A stretch of DNA of 64,000 bases from UBA6168 sp965222975 (GCA_965222975.1 CBDCVJ010000078.1:1-64000), one strand, 5' to 3'. Shown: positions 54,011-62,972, counted from the first letter of the stretch. Numbers and translations: made by a program. The notes: generated by a model not told the origin, from the letters alone.

Positions 54011-54517
54011 ATGAAAAAGGAATTCAAAAAAGAAATGAAAAGAGCAGTAAAAAGGGAAATGAAAAGCATTAAAAAAGAAATGAGGAAACTGTTTAAAATG
54101 TATATGAAAGCTTATGGCGAACAAAATGGGGACCCTCAAGAACGGCCTACGGTGACTAAAGTTACCGTCTCAGCACCCCCTGTCATTGATGATCGTAATT
54201 TATCAGAAAATCCTGTATCGACTACAGTATCAGTAACAGTAGACGGAGTAGGAACCCCTTTTGATTACGATTTACATGTAAAGATTTTTAACAGAACTCA
54301 TAATACATGGATTCATCAAAGCAATCTGGAGCAGCCGGATTCTTGTGTTAATGGTGTATGTGATTACCGTGATAGAGACACTTATTTTGGAGGTTGTGTA
54401 AGTGATAATAATATATGTTTAGCGGGATTTGCCGCACCAGGCCAGCCCATGGAACCTGAAAACTGGGTAATCATGAAAAATAATGAATATGAATACAATG
54501 AGGTAGGAGCATCGTAA
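54011..54517 (+). CDS. Unknown protein with Lys/Glu-rich helix and beta domain
   Basis: A 168-residue protein. Residues 1-40 are an amphipathic, Lys/Glu/Met-rich helix (MKKEFKKEMKRAVKREMKSI), with near-repeated K-E-M-K units. After a linker, residues 55-168 look beta-rich with four Cys (PDSCVNGVCDY, FGGCVSDNNICLAG) that could form two disulfides. No signal peptide is seen from this start; an in-frame ATG at 53906 would add 35 residues including FLQTWLRKNEHACFCEP. I do not recognise the family. A terminator follows. Confidence 0.6.
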   Translation: MKKEFKKEMKRAVKREMKSIKKEMRKLFKMYMKAYGEQNGDPQERPTVTKVTVSAPPVIDDRNLSENPVSTTVSVTVDGVGTPFDYDLHVKIFNRTHNTWIHQSNLEQPDSCVNGVCDYRDRDTYFGGCVSDNNICLAGFAAPGQPMEPENWVIMKNNEYEYNEVGAS

Positions 54518-54532
54518 ATAATTGGTTTTCAA

Positions 54533-54554
54533 GGGGCATTTGCCCCAATTTTTT
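54533..54554 (+). terminator. Intrinsic terminator
   Basis: The stem GGGGCA-TT-TGCCCC at 54533-54546 is followed by AATTTTTT. It lies 15 bases after the stop of the preceding gene. The next 240 bases to 54792 hold no gene. Confidence 0.78.
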
Positions 54555-54792
54555 CCAAAAGTAGCCGATTAGGCCGTTTATGAGGGTTTTGATAAAAATC
54601 GCAAAAAACTACCATTGATAAAATCACAGATGTCCAACCTGTCATATGAATACATTAGACCTACTTCCTAATAAGTAGTAAAAAAAAACTAATCGCCTTG
54701 CACTTTTCCCTCTTTAGATTTAATCGTTAAATGGGGATTTGGCTGTTGTTGATTAATGCCTAACCCTTTAACTTAATTCCGATCGTACAAAT

Positions 54793-57700
54793 ATGAAAAT
54801 GAACTCAATAATTTTTTGTGGCACTCTATTCCTTTTGATTTTTCATTCTCTATTATTATGTCAATTATATCCTCAAGGAGATAATTTATCATTGACTCAA
54901 AATGATACTTTAGAAGCTCGACAATTACTTCAAGAAGGGAAAATTTTGGCTTCAAACGGCAATTATCAGGCTGCTTTGAAAGACGTGCAAAAAGCTCTGA
55001 CTATTTATAAAGAACATAAACAATGGGAACGAGTTATCAGATGCGAAATTCGTTTAGCGGAATTGTCAGATTTTATGGGGTTACCAAAAATGAAAATTCG
55101 CCATGCCAATAATGCAGTGAACCAGACGCAACAATTTTTACCAAAAGACCATACTTTAGTAGCTTTTTCTGCGCGTCAAAAAGCAGAAGCATTAATGATT
55201 GAAGGTCATTATGATTCTGCTAATTACATCCTTAATCAAGCTGTTCCACTGTTCAAACGAGATTCAATTTGGGTAGAATGGGCTTGGTGTGAAATTTTGA
55301 AGGGTGTCAACTATTTGAACTTATATCAGCTGGATTCATGTAACATTCATTTACAAGCAGTAAATCAATTACTGCAAAATAAAAAGCTGCCTGATGAAGA
55401 TAAGGCCGATATTCGATCAACATTGTTGAATTTGTTTGGAGTCTTGTACCAATTGCAAGGGGATGTTGATAATGCCATCAAGAATACACAAGAAGCTTTG
55501 ACTATAGAATTAAATGGCAATAAATTGTCTCGTACAGACTCATTAAACATTTCCAATCATTACACTAACCTTGGGGCTTTTTATCTCAGCAAGGGAGATT
55601 ATCAAAGAGCATCAGATAATTTCACACGAGCTATAAATAGTTATCAAGCAGCTGAAAATGATCCCGTTTTGCTCAATAATATTGGAGTGTCATTTGTTCG
55701 ACAACAAAAATATTTTGAGGCAATCAAATATTTTAAGAAGAGCTTACAAATAACGAAAGGGAAACCTAAAGAATTGAAAAATAGGATTGACACATTTCTG
55801 GGATTAGGTATTTGTCATAATGAAACATCGGCTTTTGATAGTACCCTATATTATTGTCAACAGGCCGCAGCCATTCCAACTGATTTTAAAAAATATTATG
55901 TCTGGAGTTTAATGTGTCAGCTTGCCTGCAAAAAAAAGCAACCTCAACAGGCTATCAATTTTTCAAATAATGCGTTAAGAGCCTATGAAAATGATCCGAC
56001 CGCTCCAAATCAAAGTCCTCTTTACAAAGCAAGGTTACTTAGACTAGGAGGAGATGCCTATCTTTTGGGCCAAGACCATATAACAGCCCTTAAAAATTAC
56101 CAAAAAGCATTGGTCGTCAACCATTCCCATTTTAAAGACAGTTTGAATTTTGAGGCTAATCCTTCATTGATTGGGATTTATCAACCCGATTATTTTTTAG
56201 ATGCATTGCGAGGCAAAGCAAAAGCACTGGCCACTTTCGACGACCAACAAGAAAAATTAAACCTCGCCCTCTCCACCTACCAACTCACCATCCAATGGAT
56301 CGACACTCTCCAAAATAGTTACTCCTCGGAAGCCTCCCACCTCGATTGGAGCGGCGAGTACAAAAAAATATACGAGGAGGCCATCCACGTCGCTTATCGC
56401 CTCTACCAAACCACGCAGGAGGAAAAATATCTCGACGCAGCATTTACCATTTCCGAAAAAAGCAAAAACGCCATTTTATTGGAAGCATTAAAAGCGACGG
56501 AGGGGAAGTCGTATGCGGGGGTGCCGGACAGTCTGTTGCAAAAAGAAAAGGATTTAAATATTGATATTGCTTTTTATGAAAAATCATTGCGAAAAGCAAA
56601 AGAGGAAAAGGACGATGCCAAAACGGAACTCTACCAAAACTACCTTTCCAAAAACCGCTTGGAGCTGGTGGCTCTGAGGGAACAACTGGAAAAGGACTAC
56701 CCCAAATTCCATGAACTGAAATACGGGGGCGAAACGACCTCCATCGCCGAAGTGCAGGCAAAACTGGTGGACGGCCAAACGGCATTTTTGGAATATTTTC
56801 TGGGCGACAGCACCAGTTTCGTTTTTATCATCACCCAACAATCGGCGGAGATGGTGGCACTGACCGACCCGGAGGAAATGAGGCAGGCGGTCTCCGTTTT
56901 TAGAAGGGCTTTATTGGATGCCGGTGCTTTTCAGCAGGATGCCAAAACGGCTTTTAAAAACTACCATACACTGGGCAGCTATCTGTATGAAACCGCTTTG
57001 CAGCCAGCATTGGCCACCTTGCCACCGGGCATCCAGCGGCTGGTCATCGTCCCGGACGAGTACCTGAACAACGTCCCTTTTGAGGCACTGACCAAAAACG
57101 GGGAAGCACCCGCTGATTTCGATTTTGCCAAACTGCCCTACCTGCTCTATGACTACCAGGTGCAGTATGCCTATTCAGCCGATCTGTTGCTGAAGAACCA
57201 GACACGGGCGGCACAGCTCCCCGCCAATGCTGAATGCCTTGCTTTTGCTCCACCGTACAAAGGAGAACAGCCCATTGCCCAACGGGGTAGCCTACGGCAA
57301 TTGCGGAATGCAGGGCATCTGGAAGGCACTGCCCGTGAGATACAGCAGATCGCCCGTTATTTCAGCGGCCAGTTCGACTTTGGGGAAACGGCCACCGAGC
57401 GGCAGTTCAAGCAGTCGGCGAATGGGTTCGGCATCCTCCATTTGGCCATGCACGGCGTTGCTGATTTTGACAATGCCAATTTCAACCACCTGATCTTTTC
57501 CGACCTGACTACCGATAGTACCGAGGACAACCTGCTGCATCATTATGAAATTGCCAACATGGACTTACGGGCACAACTGGCCGTCCTGAGTGCCTGCGAA
57601 ACGGGTGTGGGGAAATACGAAAAAGGGGAAGGGGTGTATAGCCTGGCGAGGAGTTTCATGTATGCCGGCGTCCCCAGTGTGGTGATGAGCCTTTGGAAAG

Positions 57701-57969
57701 TGAGCGACGAAAGCACCAGCGAACTGATGCCCTATTTTTATGAATACCTATCGGAGGGGCAAACGAAGGATGCATCCTTGCACGAAGCAAAAAAACGTTT
57801 TTTGTCAGAGGCCAATTTGGAATTCCGACACCCGTTCTATTGGTCGGCGTTTGTGATGCTGGGCGATGCGGGGGAGATCAAAGGTGGGGCAGGCGGGCTG
57901 GCCTGGTGGGGCTTGGGAGCTTTGCTTTTGATTGGGATGGGTTGGTGGTTTTGGAAAGGACGTCGTTGA
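54793..57969 (+). CDS. Exported TPR-CHAT protein with C-terminal membrane anchor
   Basis: A 1058-residue protein. A hydrophobic leader (about 4-25) suggests export. Residues about 40-480 hold several TPR units (ARQLLQEGKILASNGNYQAALKD, FYLSKGDYQRASDNFTRAINSY, LNNIGVSFVRQQKYFEAIKYF), followed by a coiled linker. Residues 720-1020 are a CHAT (caspase HetF-associated, separase-like) protease domain with the His/Cys dyad H887 (LHLAMHGVADF) and C935 (LSACETGVG). One membrane helix (WWGLGALLLIGMGWWFW) and a basic tail end the protein. The predicted cysteine protease therefore seems to face the periplasm. It converges on a sigma/anti-sigma pair. Substrate unknown. Confidence 0.92.
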   Translation: MKMNSIIFCGTLFLLIFHSLLLCQLYPQGDNLSLTQNDTLEARQLLQEGKILASNGNYQAALKDVQKALTIYKEHKQWERVIRCEIRLAELSDFMGLPKMKIRHANNAVNQTQQFLPKDHTLVAFSARQKAEALMIEGHYDSANYILNQAVPLFKRDSIWVEWAWCEILKGVNYLNLYQLDSCNIHLQAVNQLLQNKKLPDEDKADIRSTLLNLFGVLYQLQGDVDNAIKNTQEALTIELNGNKLSRTDSLNISNHYTNLGAFYLSKGDYQRASDNFTRAINSYQAAENDPVLLNNIGVSFVRQQKYFEAIKYFKKSLQITKGKPKELKNRIDTFLGLGICHNETSAFDSTLYYCQQAAAIPTDFKKYYVWSLMCQLACKKKQPQQAINFSNNALRAYENDPTAPNQSPLYKARLLRLGGDAYLLGQDHITALKNYQKALVVNHSHFKDSLNFEANPSLIGIYQPDYFLDALRGKAKALATFDDQQEKLNLALSTYQLTIQWIDTLQNSYSSEASHLDWSGEYKKIYEEAIHVAYRLYQTTQEEKYLDAAFTISEKSKNAILLEALKATEGKSYAGVPDSLLQKEKDLNIDIAFYEKSLRKAKEEKDDAKTELYQNYLSKNRLELVALREQLEKDYPKFHELKYGGETTSIAEVQAKLVDGQTAFLEYFLGDSTSFVFIITQQSAEMVALTDPEEMRQAVSVFRRALLDAGAFQQDAKTAFKNYHTLGSYLYETALQPALATLPPGIQRLVIVPDEYLNNVPFEALTKNGEAPADFDFAKLPYLLYDYQVQYAYSADLLLKNQTRAAQLPANAECLAFAPPYKGEQPIAQRGSLRQLRNAGHLEGTAREIQQIARYFSGQFDFGETATERQFKQSANGFGILHLAMHGVADFDNANFNHLIFSDLTTDSTEDNLLHHYEIANMDLRAQLAVLSACETGVGKYEKGEGVYSLARSFMYAGVPSVVMSLWKVSDESTSELMPYFYEYLSEGQTKDASLHEAKKRFLSEANLEFRHPFYWSAFVMLGDAGEIKGGAGGLAWWGLGALLLIGMGWWFWKGRR

Positions 57970-57977
57970 ATGAGACT

Positions 57978-58010
57978 ACTGCTGACAGCACTTCAAGTGC
58001 TGTCAGCAGT
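57978..58010. repeat. Perfect CACTT-C-AAGTG palindrome between convergent genes
   Basis: Sixteen-nt arms ACTGCTGACAGCACTT (57978-57993) and 57995-58010 are exact complements around a single C. It lies 8 bases after the CHAT stop and 13 before the end of the anti-sigma-like gene. There is no T tract. It shares the core with the palindrome at 37753-37785. Confidence 0.88.
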
Positions 58011-58023
58011 AAGATGCCTCCAA

Positions 58024-58796
58024 TCAAAACTCTTTTAACAGTTCTTCCGCCCTTTCCCGCAAATTGATCCCCTGACATGGGGCTACCTCTTTCAACAACG
58101 CCTCCACCTTTTCCATCTCTCCTTTTTCAATAATGTCAAAGCCATATACCATTTTGCAGTAGGCGTATATATGCTCGAACCATCTGCTATTATTTTTTGA
58201 AATTGCTGTTGAGCAAGGTCGGTTTGGGGTGGTGATTGGTTGAGATAGGCATTGGCGAGGCAGAAGGCCAAGACCATGTCCTGTGGGGCATTTTCCGCCA
58301 ATGTATTGAATGTTTCGGCAGCCAAGCCATAGTTTTTTAATCGGTATTGTTGGATTCCTTTTTTAAAATCAACATTCTCATCCTCCTCCCCCCTAAGCCC
58401 TTCATTCAAAGTATAAGTTTCAAAATGCTGGGCAAACAATTCATCGCCAGAGGATATATCAGTGGATTGCATTTTCCAAAACAGCGCCGCACTCACCACT
58501 AAAAACAGCAACGTGGCCGCTATGGCCCATTGCTTTCGTGACCAGCCGATCCGCCGCACTTTTGCTGGCGGGGCAGCCGCTTTTTGCAAAAATGCTGCCC
58601 CTTCCATTTGCACTATTTTTTGAAAATCCAATGCAGGCTGGTCGTTCAGGGCATCGTCCATGTTTTGGAACAATTGGACTTGGGCGGCCAAGTCCGGTTC
58701 GGATTTAAGCCGCTGCTCGAATTCTGTTAGGGCATCCCCAGTAAGCGTACCATTGAGATAGGCTTCGATGGTTTCGTATATTTCTTGCATAGGCAT
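58024..58796 (-). CDS. Anti-sigma-factor-like membrane protein with TPR-like tail (one frameshift)
   Basis: About 257 residues if one missing base is restored in the T5 run at 58123-58127; without it the frame stops early at 58092. Cytoplasmic residues 1-80 (EIYETIEAYLNGTLTGDALTEFEQRL) look like a zinc-less anti-sigma region. One membrane helix follows (WAIAATLLFLVVSAALFW, about 95-112), and then a periplasmic part with TPR-like helices (GIQQYRLKNYGLAAETFNTLA; after the shift GEMEKVEALLKEVAPCQGIN). It starts 36 bases after the sigma-factor gene on the same strand, so the two form a likely pair. Release of the sigma factor by proteolysis is plausible. Confidence 0.75.
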
Positions 58797-58832
58797 TGGT
58801 GGTTTAATGGTTTGAAATGTTTAGAAACTCAT

Positions 58833-59399
58833 TTAAAACCTCAGTTCCCTATAACTGGGGTCGTTCTTAATCAATTTGACCAATTTTTCCTTGCACAAAA
58901 ACTTGCGTTTTTTGGTATAACCGATACTGCTGTAACCCATTTCCGCCATGATTTTTTCCATGCTTATTTTTTGTAAAAACAGGTTCAGTACTTTTTGACA
59001 ATCCTTTCCCAATTGCAGGAATTTTTTACGGTAAAGAAAATATTGCTCGTTGCGTTCAATGGTTGTGGTGGGTAGCTCTTCTTGCATTGATAGCACATCC
59101 TCGTCAATGGTTACCTGCTGGTTCGATTTTTTTCTCCTTTTATTCGACCATATATTTCGGCAAACGGCATAAAAATAGGTCAGGAAGCTGCTTGTCAATC
59201 TGAACTTTGGGTTTCTTGCCTTTTGATAAACCAACATCAGCCCTTCTTGAAATACATCGCAGGCATCTTCCATTGTACCCTGTTTGGTTTCCACCAAATG
59301 CACAATGGCTTGATGGAATTGTTCGTAAATTTTTCGGATGACCTCTGAATCCTTGTTCCTGATGCCATCCAAATAGTTTTCGTCCTTATCTGAAATCAT
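58833..59399 (-). CDS. ECF-type RNA polymerase sigma factor
   Basis: A 188-residue sigma-70 family protein. Region 2 is seen in IRKIYEQFHQAIVHLV and EDACDVFQEGLMLVYQKA, then FLTYFYAVCRNIWSNKRRKK; region 4 is in LGKDCQKVLNLFLQKISMEK and MGYSSIGYTKKRKFLCKEKL. It directs polymerase to a dedicated promoter set. The anti-sigma-like gene follows. The -35-binding helix reads SSIGYTKKRKFLCKEKL, typical of a Bacteroidota subgroup. Confidence 0.92.
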   Translation of the reverse strand: MISDKDENYLDGIRNKDSEVIRKIYEQFHQAIVHLVETKQGTMEDACDVFQEGLMLVYQKARNPKFRLTSSFLTYFYAVCRNIWSNKRRKKSNQQVTIDEDVLSMQEELPTTTIERNEQYFLYRKKFLQLGKDCQKVLNLFLQKISMEKIMAEMGYSSIGYTKKRKFLCKEKLVKLIKNDPSYRELRF

Positions 59400-59499
59400 C
59401 GTATCAAATTGTTTGGTTCATCACAGATTACTTGACCCGATAAAAATTATTTTTAATAATATGGTCGTTCTTTTTCCTAAGACTGAGGGAGTCTTTTCG

Positions 59500-59529
59500 G
59501 AGAGAGAAAAATTTTCAGTTTTCTCTCTC
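59500..59529. repeat. GA-rich hairpin upstream of the sigma factor gene
   Basis: Eleven-nt arms GAGAGAGAAAA (59500-59510) and 59519-59529 with an 8-nt loop. It belongs with the GA-rich hairpins near 31.8, 41.7 and 62.8 kb. The intergenic stretch 59400-59739 holds no other supported feature apart from the fragment at 59700. Confidence 0.78.
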
Positions 59530-59699
59530 AGCCAAAATCCGAGAAGAACCAATTGTTTTTAGCCCAGCCTAAATATCCGGTTTCTGATCGTTGGGCAAAT
59601 ACAAAGGAAGCAATTTATCTGTTTTACGAGAGATGGGAAAGTATTTTTTTAAAATTACAATGAGAGGCGTAAGTAGTTCGTGTTAATTGAAACAACCCG

Positions 59700-59721
59700 T
59701 CCCATATTTTACATCGGGATT
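59700..59721. repeat. Fragment related to the 4.2-kb inverted repeat
   Basis: The 22 bases at this position match 4253-4274 at 20 of 22 positions (shared ATTTTACATCGGGATT). Here only one arm is present. It lies just downstream of the FluC gene. Confidence 0.65.
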
Positions 59722-59739
59722 GTCAAGTTAATGAATTCA

Positions 59740-60102
59740 TTAGCCGTTTGTGAGCTTTATTCCCACAAAAAGCGACACCAAACACACCACCAAACTCACC
59801 ATCACGTTCGCCAAAGCCCTCCCCCACTCGCCCGTCGCCAGCTCTTGGAAGGTCTCATTGGTAAAGGTGGAAAAGGTACTGAATCCGCCACAAAAGCCGA
59901 CCATCAGGAAAAAGCCCATCGGCTCACTGAGTTTGCTTTTCATAGTCAACCCTACCAGCACACCCAATACAAGGCAGGCCAAAACGTTAGCGAGAATAGT
60001 GGCCCAAGGGAAATGAAATTTAAAAGTGGCCATCCACTGGGCAATACCAAAACGGCAAATGCTGCCGAGGCCACCGCCGAGGAATACTAAAAGATAATTC
60101 AT
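59740..60102 (-). CDS. fluC: Fluoride exporter FluC/CrcB
   Basis: A 120-residue membrane protein with four helices and the hallmark GFCGGFSTFSTF of the Fluc fluoride channel. Also present are GGGLGSICRFG at the N-terminus and LANVLACLVLG. It works as an antiparallel dimer that lets fluoride leave the cytoplasm. I saw no fluoride riboswitch fold upstream; the upstream DNA instead holds a dispersed repeat. Confidence 0.95.
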   Translation of the reverse strand: MNYLLVFLGGGLGSICRFGIAQWMATFKFHFPWATILANVLACLVLGVLVGLTMKSKLSEPMGFFLMVGFCGGFSTFSTFTNETFQELATGEWGRALANVMVSLVVCLVSLFVGIKLTNG

Positions 60103-60120
60103 TGTTGGTTGTTATTTTAC

Positions 60121-60187
60121 TACCGTACACTTTTTGTTTTATATCCGTTTTCAGGCCAAAGGCGAAGAAACCTAGAGGGAGAGAGGT
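60121..60187. repeat. Dispersed element, half copy
   Basis: The sequence begins TACCGTACACTTTTTGTTTT and carries CGTTTTCAGGCCAAAGGCGA, then AGAGGGAGAGAGGT. It matches, in inverse orientation, the right half of the palindromic element at 62811-62878, with only scattered differences. It lies between divergent FluC and histidine kinase genes. Confidence 0.82.
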
Positions 60188-60365
60188 TGTTATTTGTTTC
60201 TATCAACGGGTAAGCATCAATGATGGGAAAAAATATGCACTTTTGAAAATCTTTGCTCAACATCAACCCACAATTAACAATGGGTACAGGAGAGACTTAC
60301 TAATTTTTTTGAAATTTAGCAAATCTGTCTTGCACCCTTAACAGTCAGCAAACAACAACTATTAA

Positions 60366-61629
60366 ATGAACCGCAACCTCCTCGCCACCATCGTCCTTAT
60401 AGCCCTTGTTGGCCTGACCTTCGTGCAGTTCCGGCTATTGGTCATTGGGGCGAGGCTGGAAAAGCAGCGGTTCGACCAAAAAATATTGAAAGCGCAGCGT
60501 AACATCCAGAATGCGCTCGATGATCCTAATCCAGTAAGCGATGCGCTGATCGGTTATTTAAAAACGGAAAGCGATCCCGAATCAATGCCGTTAGCTCTGG
60601 CCGATTCACTCCATACATTTTTAAAAAATGAACTGGCCAAATCGGAAATTGCTGCACAGTTTTCATTCGCCATCACGTCAAGGTATGATACTACCGAAAT
60701 CAATTTTTCTTCTAATAATTTTAAAAAAAGGAAAATTTCATTTCTACGAATACGCCGTCCCGCTGGGCGACTATTTTTCCACGCATTTGTTTAAGGAAAA
60801 AACATTGCACATTGACATTGAAAACCTGTTCACTTATTTATTGGCGGAGCTGGATTACTTGGTGGTACCATCGGTGCTTTGTTTATTGGCACTATTGATT
60901 TCATTGGCGTTGTTGATCCATATTTTACAAAGAGAACAAAAATTAAATTCGATCAAAAATGATTTTATCAACAACCTGACACATGAACTGAAAACCCCGA
61001 TTTTTTCTATTTCCCTATCCAATAAAATGGCAAAAGAAAACCTGACTAAATCCAATTACGAAAAAGTGATTGAATTTTTAAGTATTATCGAAAATGAAAA
61101 TAATAAATTAAAAACGCATACGGAAAAAGTGCTGGAACTGGCCAGCCTCGAAAATCCCAACCATCAGTTGCAAAAGGAAGATACCGATCTCCATATTTTA
61201 TTAAATGAAGTGGCCAATGAATTTTCACAAAAAATAAAAACCAAAAATGGCCATTTGGAAATGCAGCTAAATGCAAGCCATTTTAATTTAAAAGCAGACA
61301 AAAACCATTTTAAAAATACTATTTATAACCTATTGGACAATGCATTAAAATATGGAAAAGAAAAACCCACCATTAAAATTATTTCCAAAAACGAAAAGCA
61401 ATTATTTATATTAAAAATAAAGGACAACGGCCCTGGCATTTCTGCTGCCGACCAAAAATATATTTTCGATAAATTTTACCGGATCCCAACGAACAATGCG
61501 CAGCATGTAAAAGGCTTCGGCCTCGGATTGAATTATGTAAAACAAGTGGTAAAAGCACACGGAGGGAAAGTGGGTGTGGAAAGTAAAATTGGAGAAGGGG
61601 CGGTTTTTATTGTTCGCTTGCCGCTTTGA
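60366..61629 (+). CDS. Sensor histidine kinase (one frameshift)
   Basis: About 420 residues if one extra base in the A7 run at 60723-60729 is removed; frame 1 ends at 60794 and the second frame continues to 61629. There is an N-terminal membrane helix, a periplasmic domain of about 140 residues, a second helix (LVVPSVLCLLALLISLALLI), the H-box NLTHELKTPIF, N-box NTIYNLLDNALKYG, and the G boxes DNGPGIS and GFGLGLNYVKQ. This is a complete kinase core. No response regulator is adjacent, so its partner is outside the window or unlinked. The signal is unknown. Confidence 0.87.
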
Positions 61630-61681
61630 TGGTGGTTGGCTGACAGTGGATTGCACTGTCAACCACAAAACTGCAACCATT

Positions 61682-61894
61682 TTATTTCTTCTCCACTTCC
61701 GGCATCTTGCATGCCTCGTCCGCCGTCTTTCCGCAAACAGAACAAGTGCCGCCAAATTTGTCAGCGATCATCGGGTTATTGGTAGCACACGTGCCCCGAA
61801 ACTCCCGCTTTTTGAAAATATAGCTGATATTGATCATGGCAAATGCCAGGATGAAAAATGCGAATATGGCGAAAAATATTTTTAGGAATTCCAT
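61682..61894 (-). CDS. Small Cys-rich membrane protein, NqrM (DUF539)-like
   Basis: A 70-residue protein with one N-terminal membrane helix (IFFAIFAFFILAFAMINISYI) and four Cys in GTCATNN, CSVCGK and DEACKMPE. The layout, helix then REFRGTC and a CxxC-type cluster, resembles NqrM, which helps place iron in the Na+-pumping NADH:quinone reductase. Bacteroidota have many relatives labelled only as membrane proteins, so the exact role is uncertain. Confidence 0.68.
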   Translation of the reverse strand: MEFLKIFFAIFAFFILAFAMINISYIFKKREFRGTCATNNPMIADKFGGTCSVCGKTADEACKMPEVEKK

Positions 61895-61992
61895 GATTAG
61901 TTGATTAGTAATTAGTGATTAGAAAGATTTGTGGTAAAAATTAAACATTTTTAACAAACGGGTACAAAATGAATTCATGGCTATATAATGAA

Positions 61993-62686
61993 TCAATATA
62001 ATCGCAACCTTGCTCCAACTTCGACACCATAATTGATCAAATGAATTTCCGAAGACATATCATTTACCTGAGTGATATGATGCCGGTAAACAGGTTGTAA
62101 AAACAGTTTGAAATCTTCACAAAACGCATAATTGACACCTATTGATAAAATGCCCGATAATTGGTATTTGTTTACATCAGGTTCCCTACTCTCTGAAAAA
62201 TCTTTTCTAATGTCGGTTTTTTGAATAAATTTTGATTTCAAATAAAAATTGTTGCCAATCCCCACTTCAAAAAACGGCTGCCATCTTTTATCTGTAAATT
62301 CAAAACGAATAATAGCAGGAACTTCAATAAAGGAATATTCTACGATGTCTTTTATTTCATGAGGCAGAGAAGGATCTTTCACCCAAGTGCCACTGACATT
62401 TTCACTTCCCCATCTAAGATCAGAAAGGTGTGAATCCACGAAACCAATCTTGGCAAATCTCGCCCCAGTTTTGAACCAAATCTTTTCTGCCAGCTTTTGT
62501 TCGTAATTGAATCCAATTCGGTAATTCATCTTCTTTTTATCCCCAGCCTGTTCTCCAAGCAAATCTTCCCCATAAAACACCCGTTGTGCATATTCACCAC
62601 CTACCATCAAACCAATAGCCGATTGCGATTGCAAAAAAAACCGGCATCGTCAAAACCCACAAAAAGAAGAGTAGCAAGTTTTTCAT
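61993..62686 (-). CDS. Outer-membrane beta-barrel protein (one frameshift)
   Basis: About 230 residues if one extra base in the A8 run at 62633-62640 is removed. This joins the signal peptide (MKNLLLFFLWVLTMPVF) to the mature part (LQSQSAIGLMVGGEYAQRVF). The mature part shows alternating hydrophobic strands and an aromatic C-terminus (VEVGARLRLY), as in the PorT/OMP_b-brl_2 family of small barrels: NYRIGFNYEQKLAEKIWFKTG, WQPFFEVGIGNNFYLKS, YQLSGILSIGVNYAF. It is divergent from MazG, with the large palindrome between. Confidence 0.8.
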
Positions 62687-62704
62687 TTCCAAAAAACAAT
62701 TCAT

Positions 62705-62878
62705 TACCGTACACTTTTGAAAACGACCGATTTTCAAGCCTGAGAGAAAGAACATTTTAGAGAGAGGTGTGTGTTTTTTTGGTTTTTTCTGCGAAAAAAC
62801 CAAAAAAACACACACCTCTCTCTGTAGGATTCTTCTCTTTTGGCCTGAAAACGTGTTTGAAATAAAAAGTGTACAGTA
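62705..62878. repeat. Large nested palindrome, full copy of a dispersed element
   Basis: Perfect 31-nt inner arms (62759-62789 and 62793-62823) with a 3-nt loop carry the GAGAGAGGTGTGTG word. The outer arms begin TACCGTACACTTTT at 62705 and end with its near-complement at 62878. The right half matches 60121-60187 in inverse orientation. It lies between divergent genes. Confidence 0.9.
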
Positions 62879-62972
62879 GAGAAAAAAACAACTGGGCTGC
62901 ATCAAAGTTGGCAGCAAATTTCATTCATTCCACAAGCCATTGCCAATTACTGCTAAACTAACTTCTAAACTT

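Noticed and set aside
60102..60366. Fluoride riboswitch upstream of fluC
   Set aside because: I looked for the pseudoknot-type crcB motif in the minus-strand leader and found only the dispersed palindromic element.
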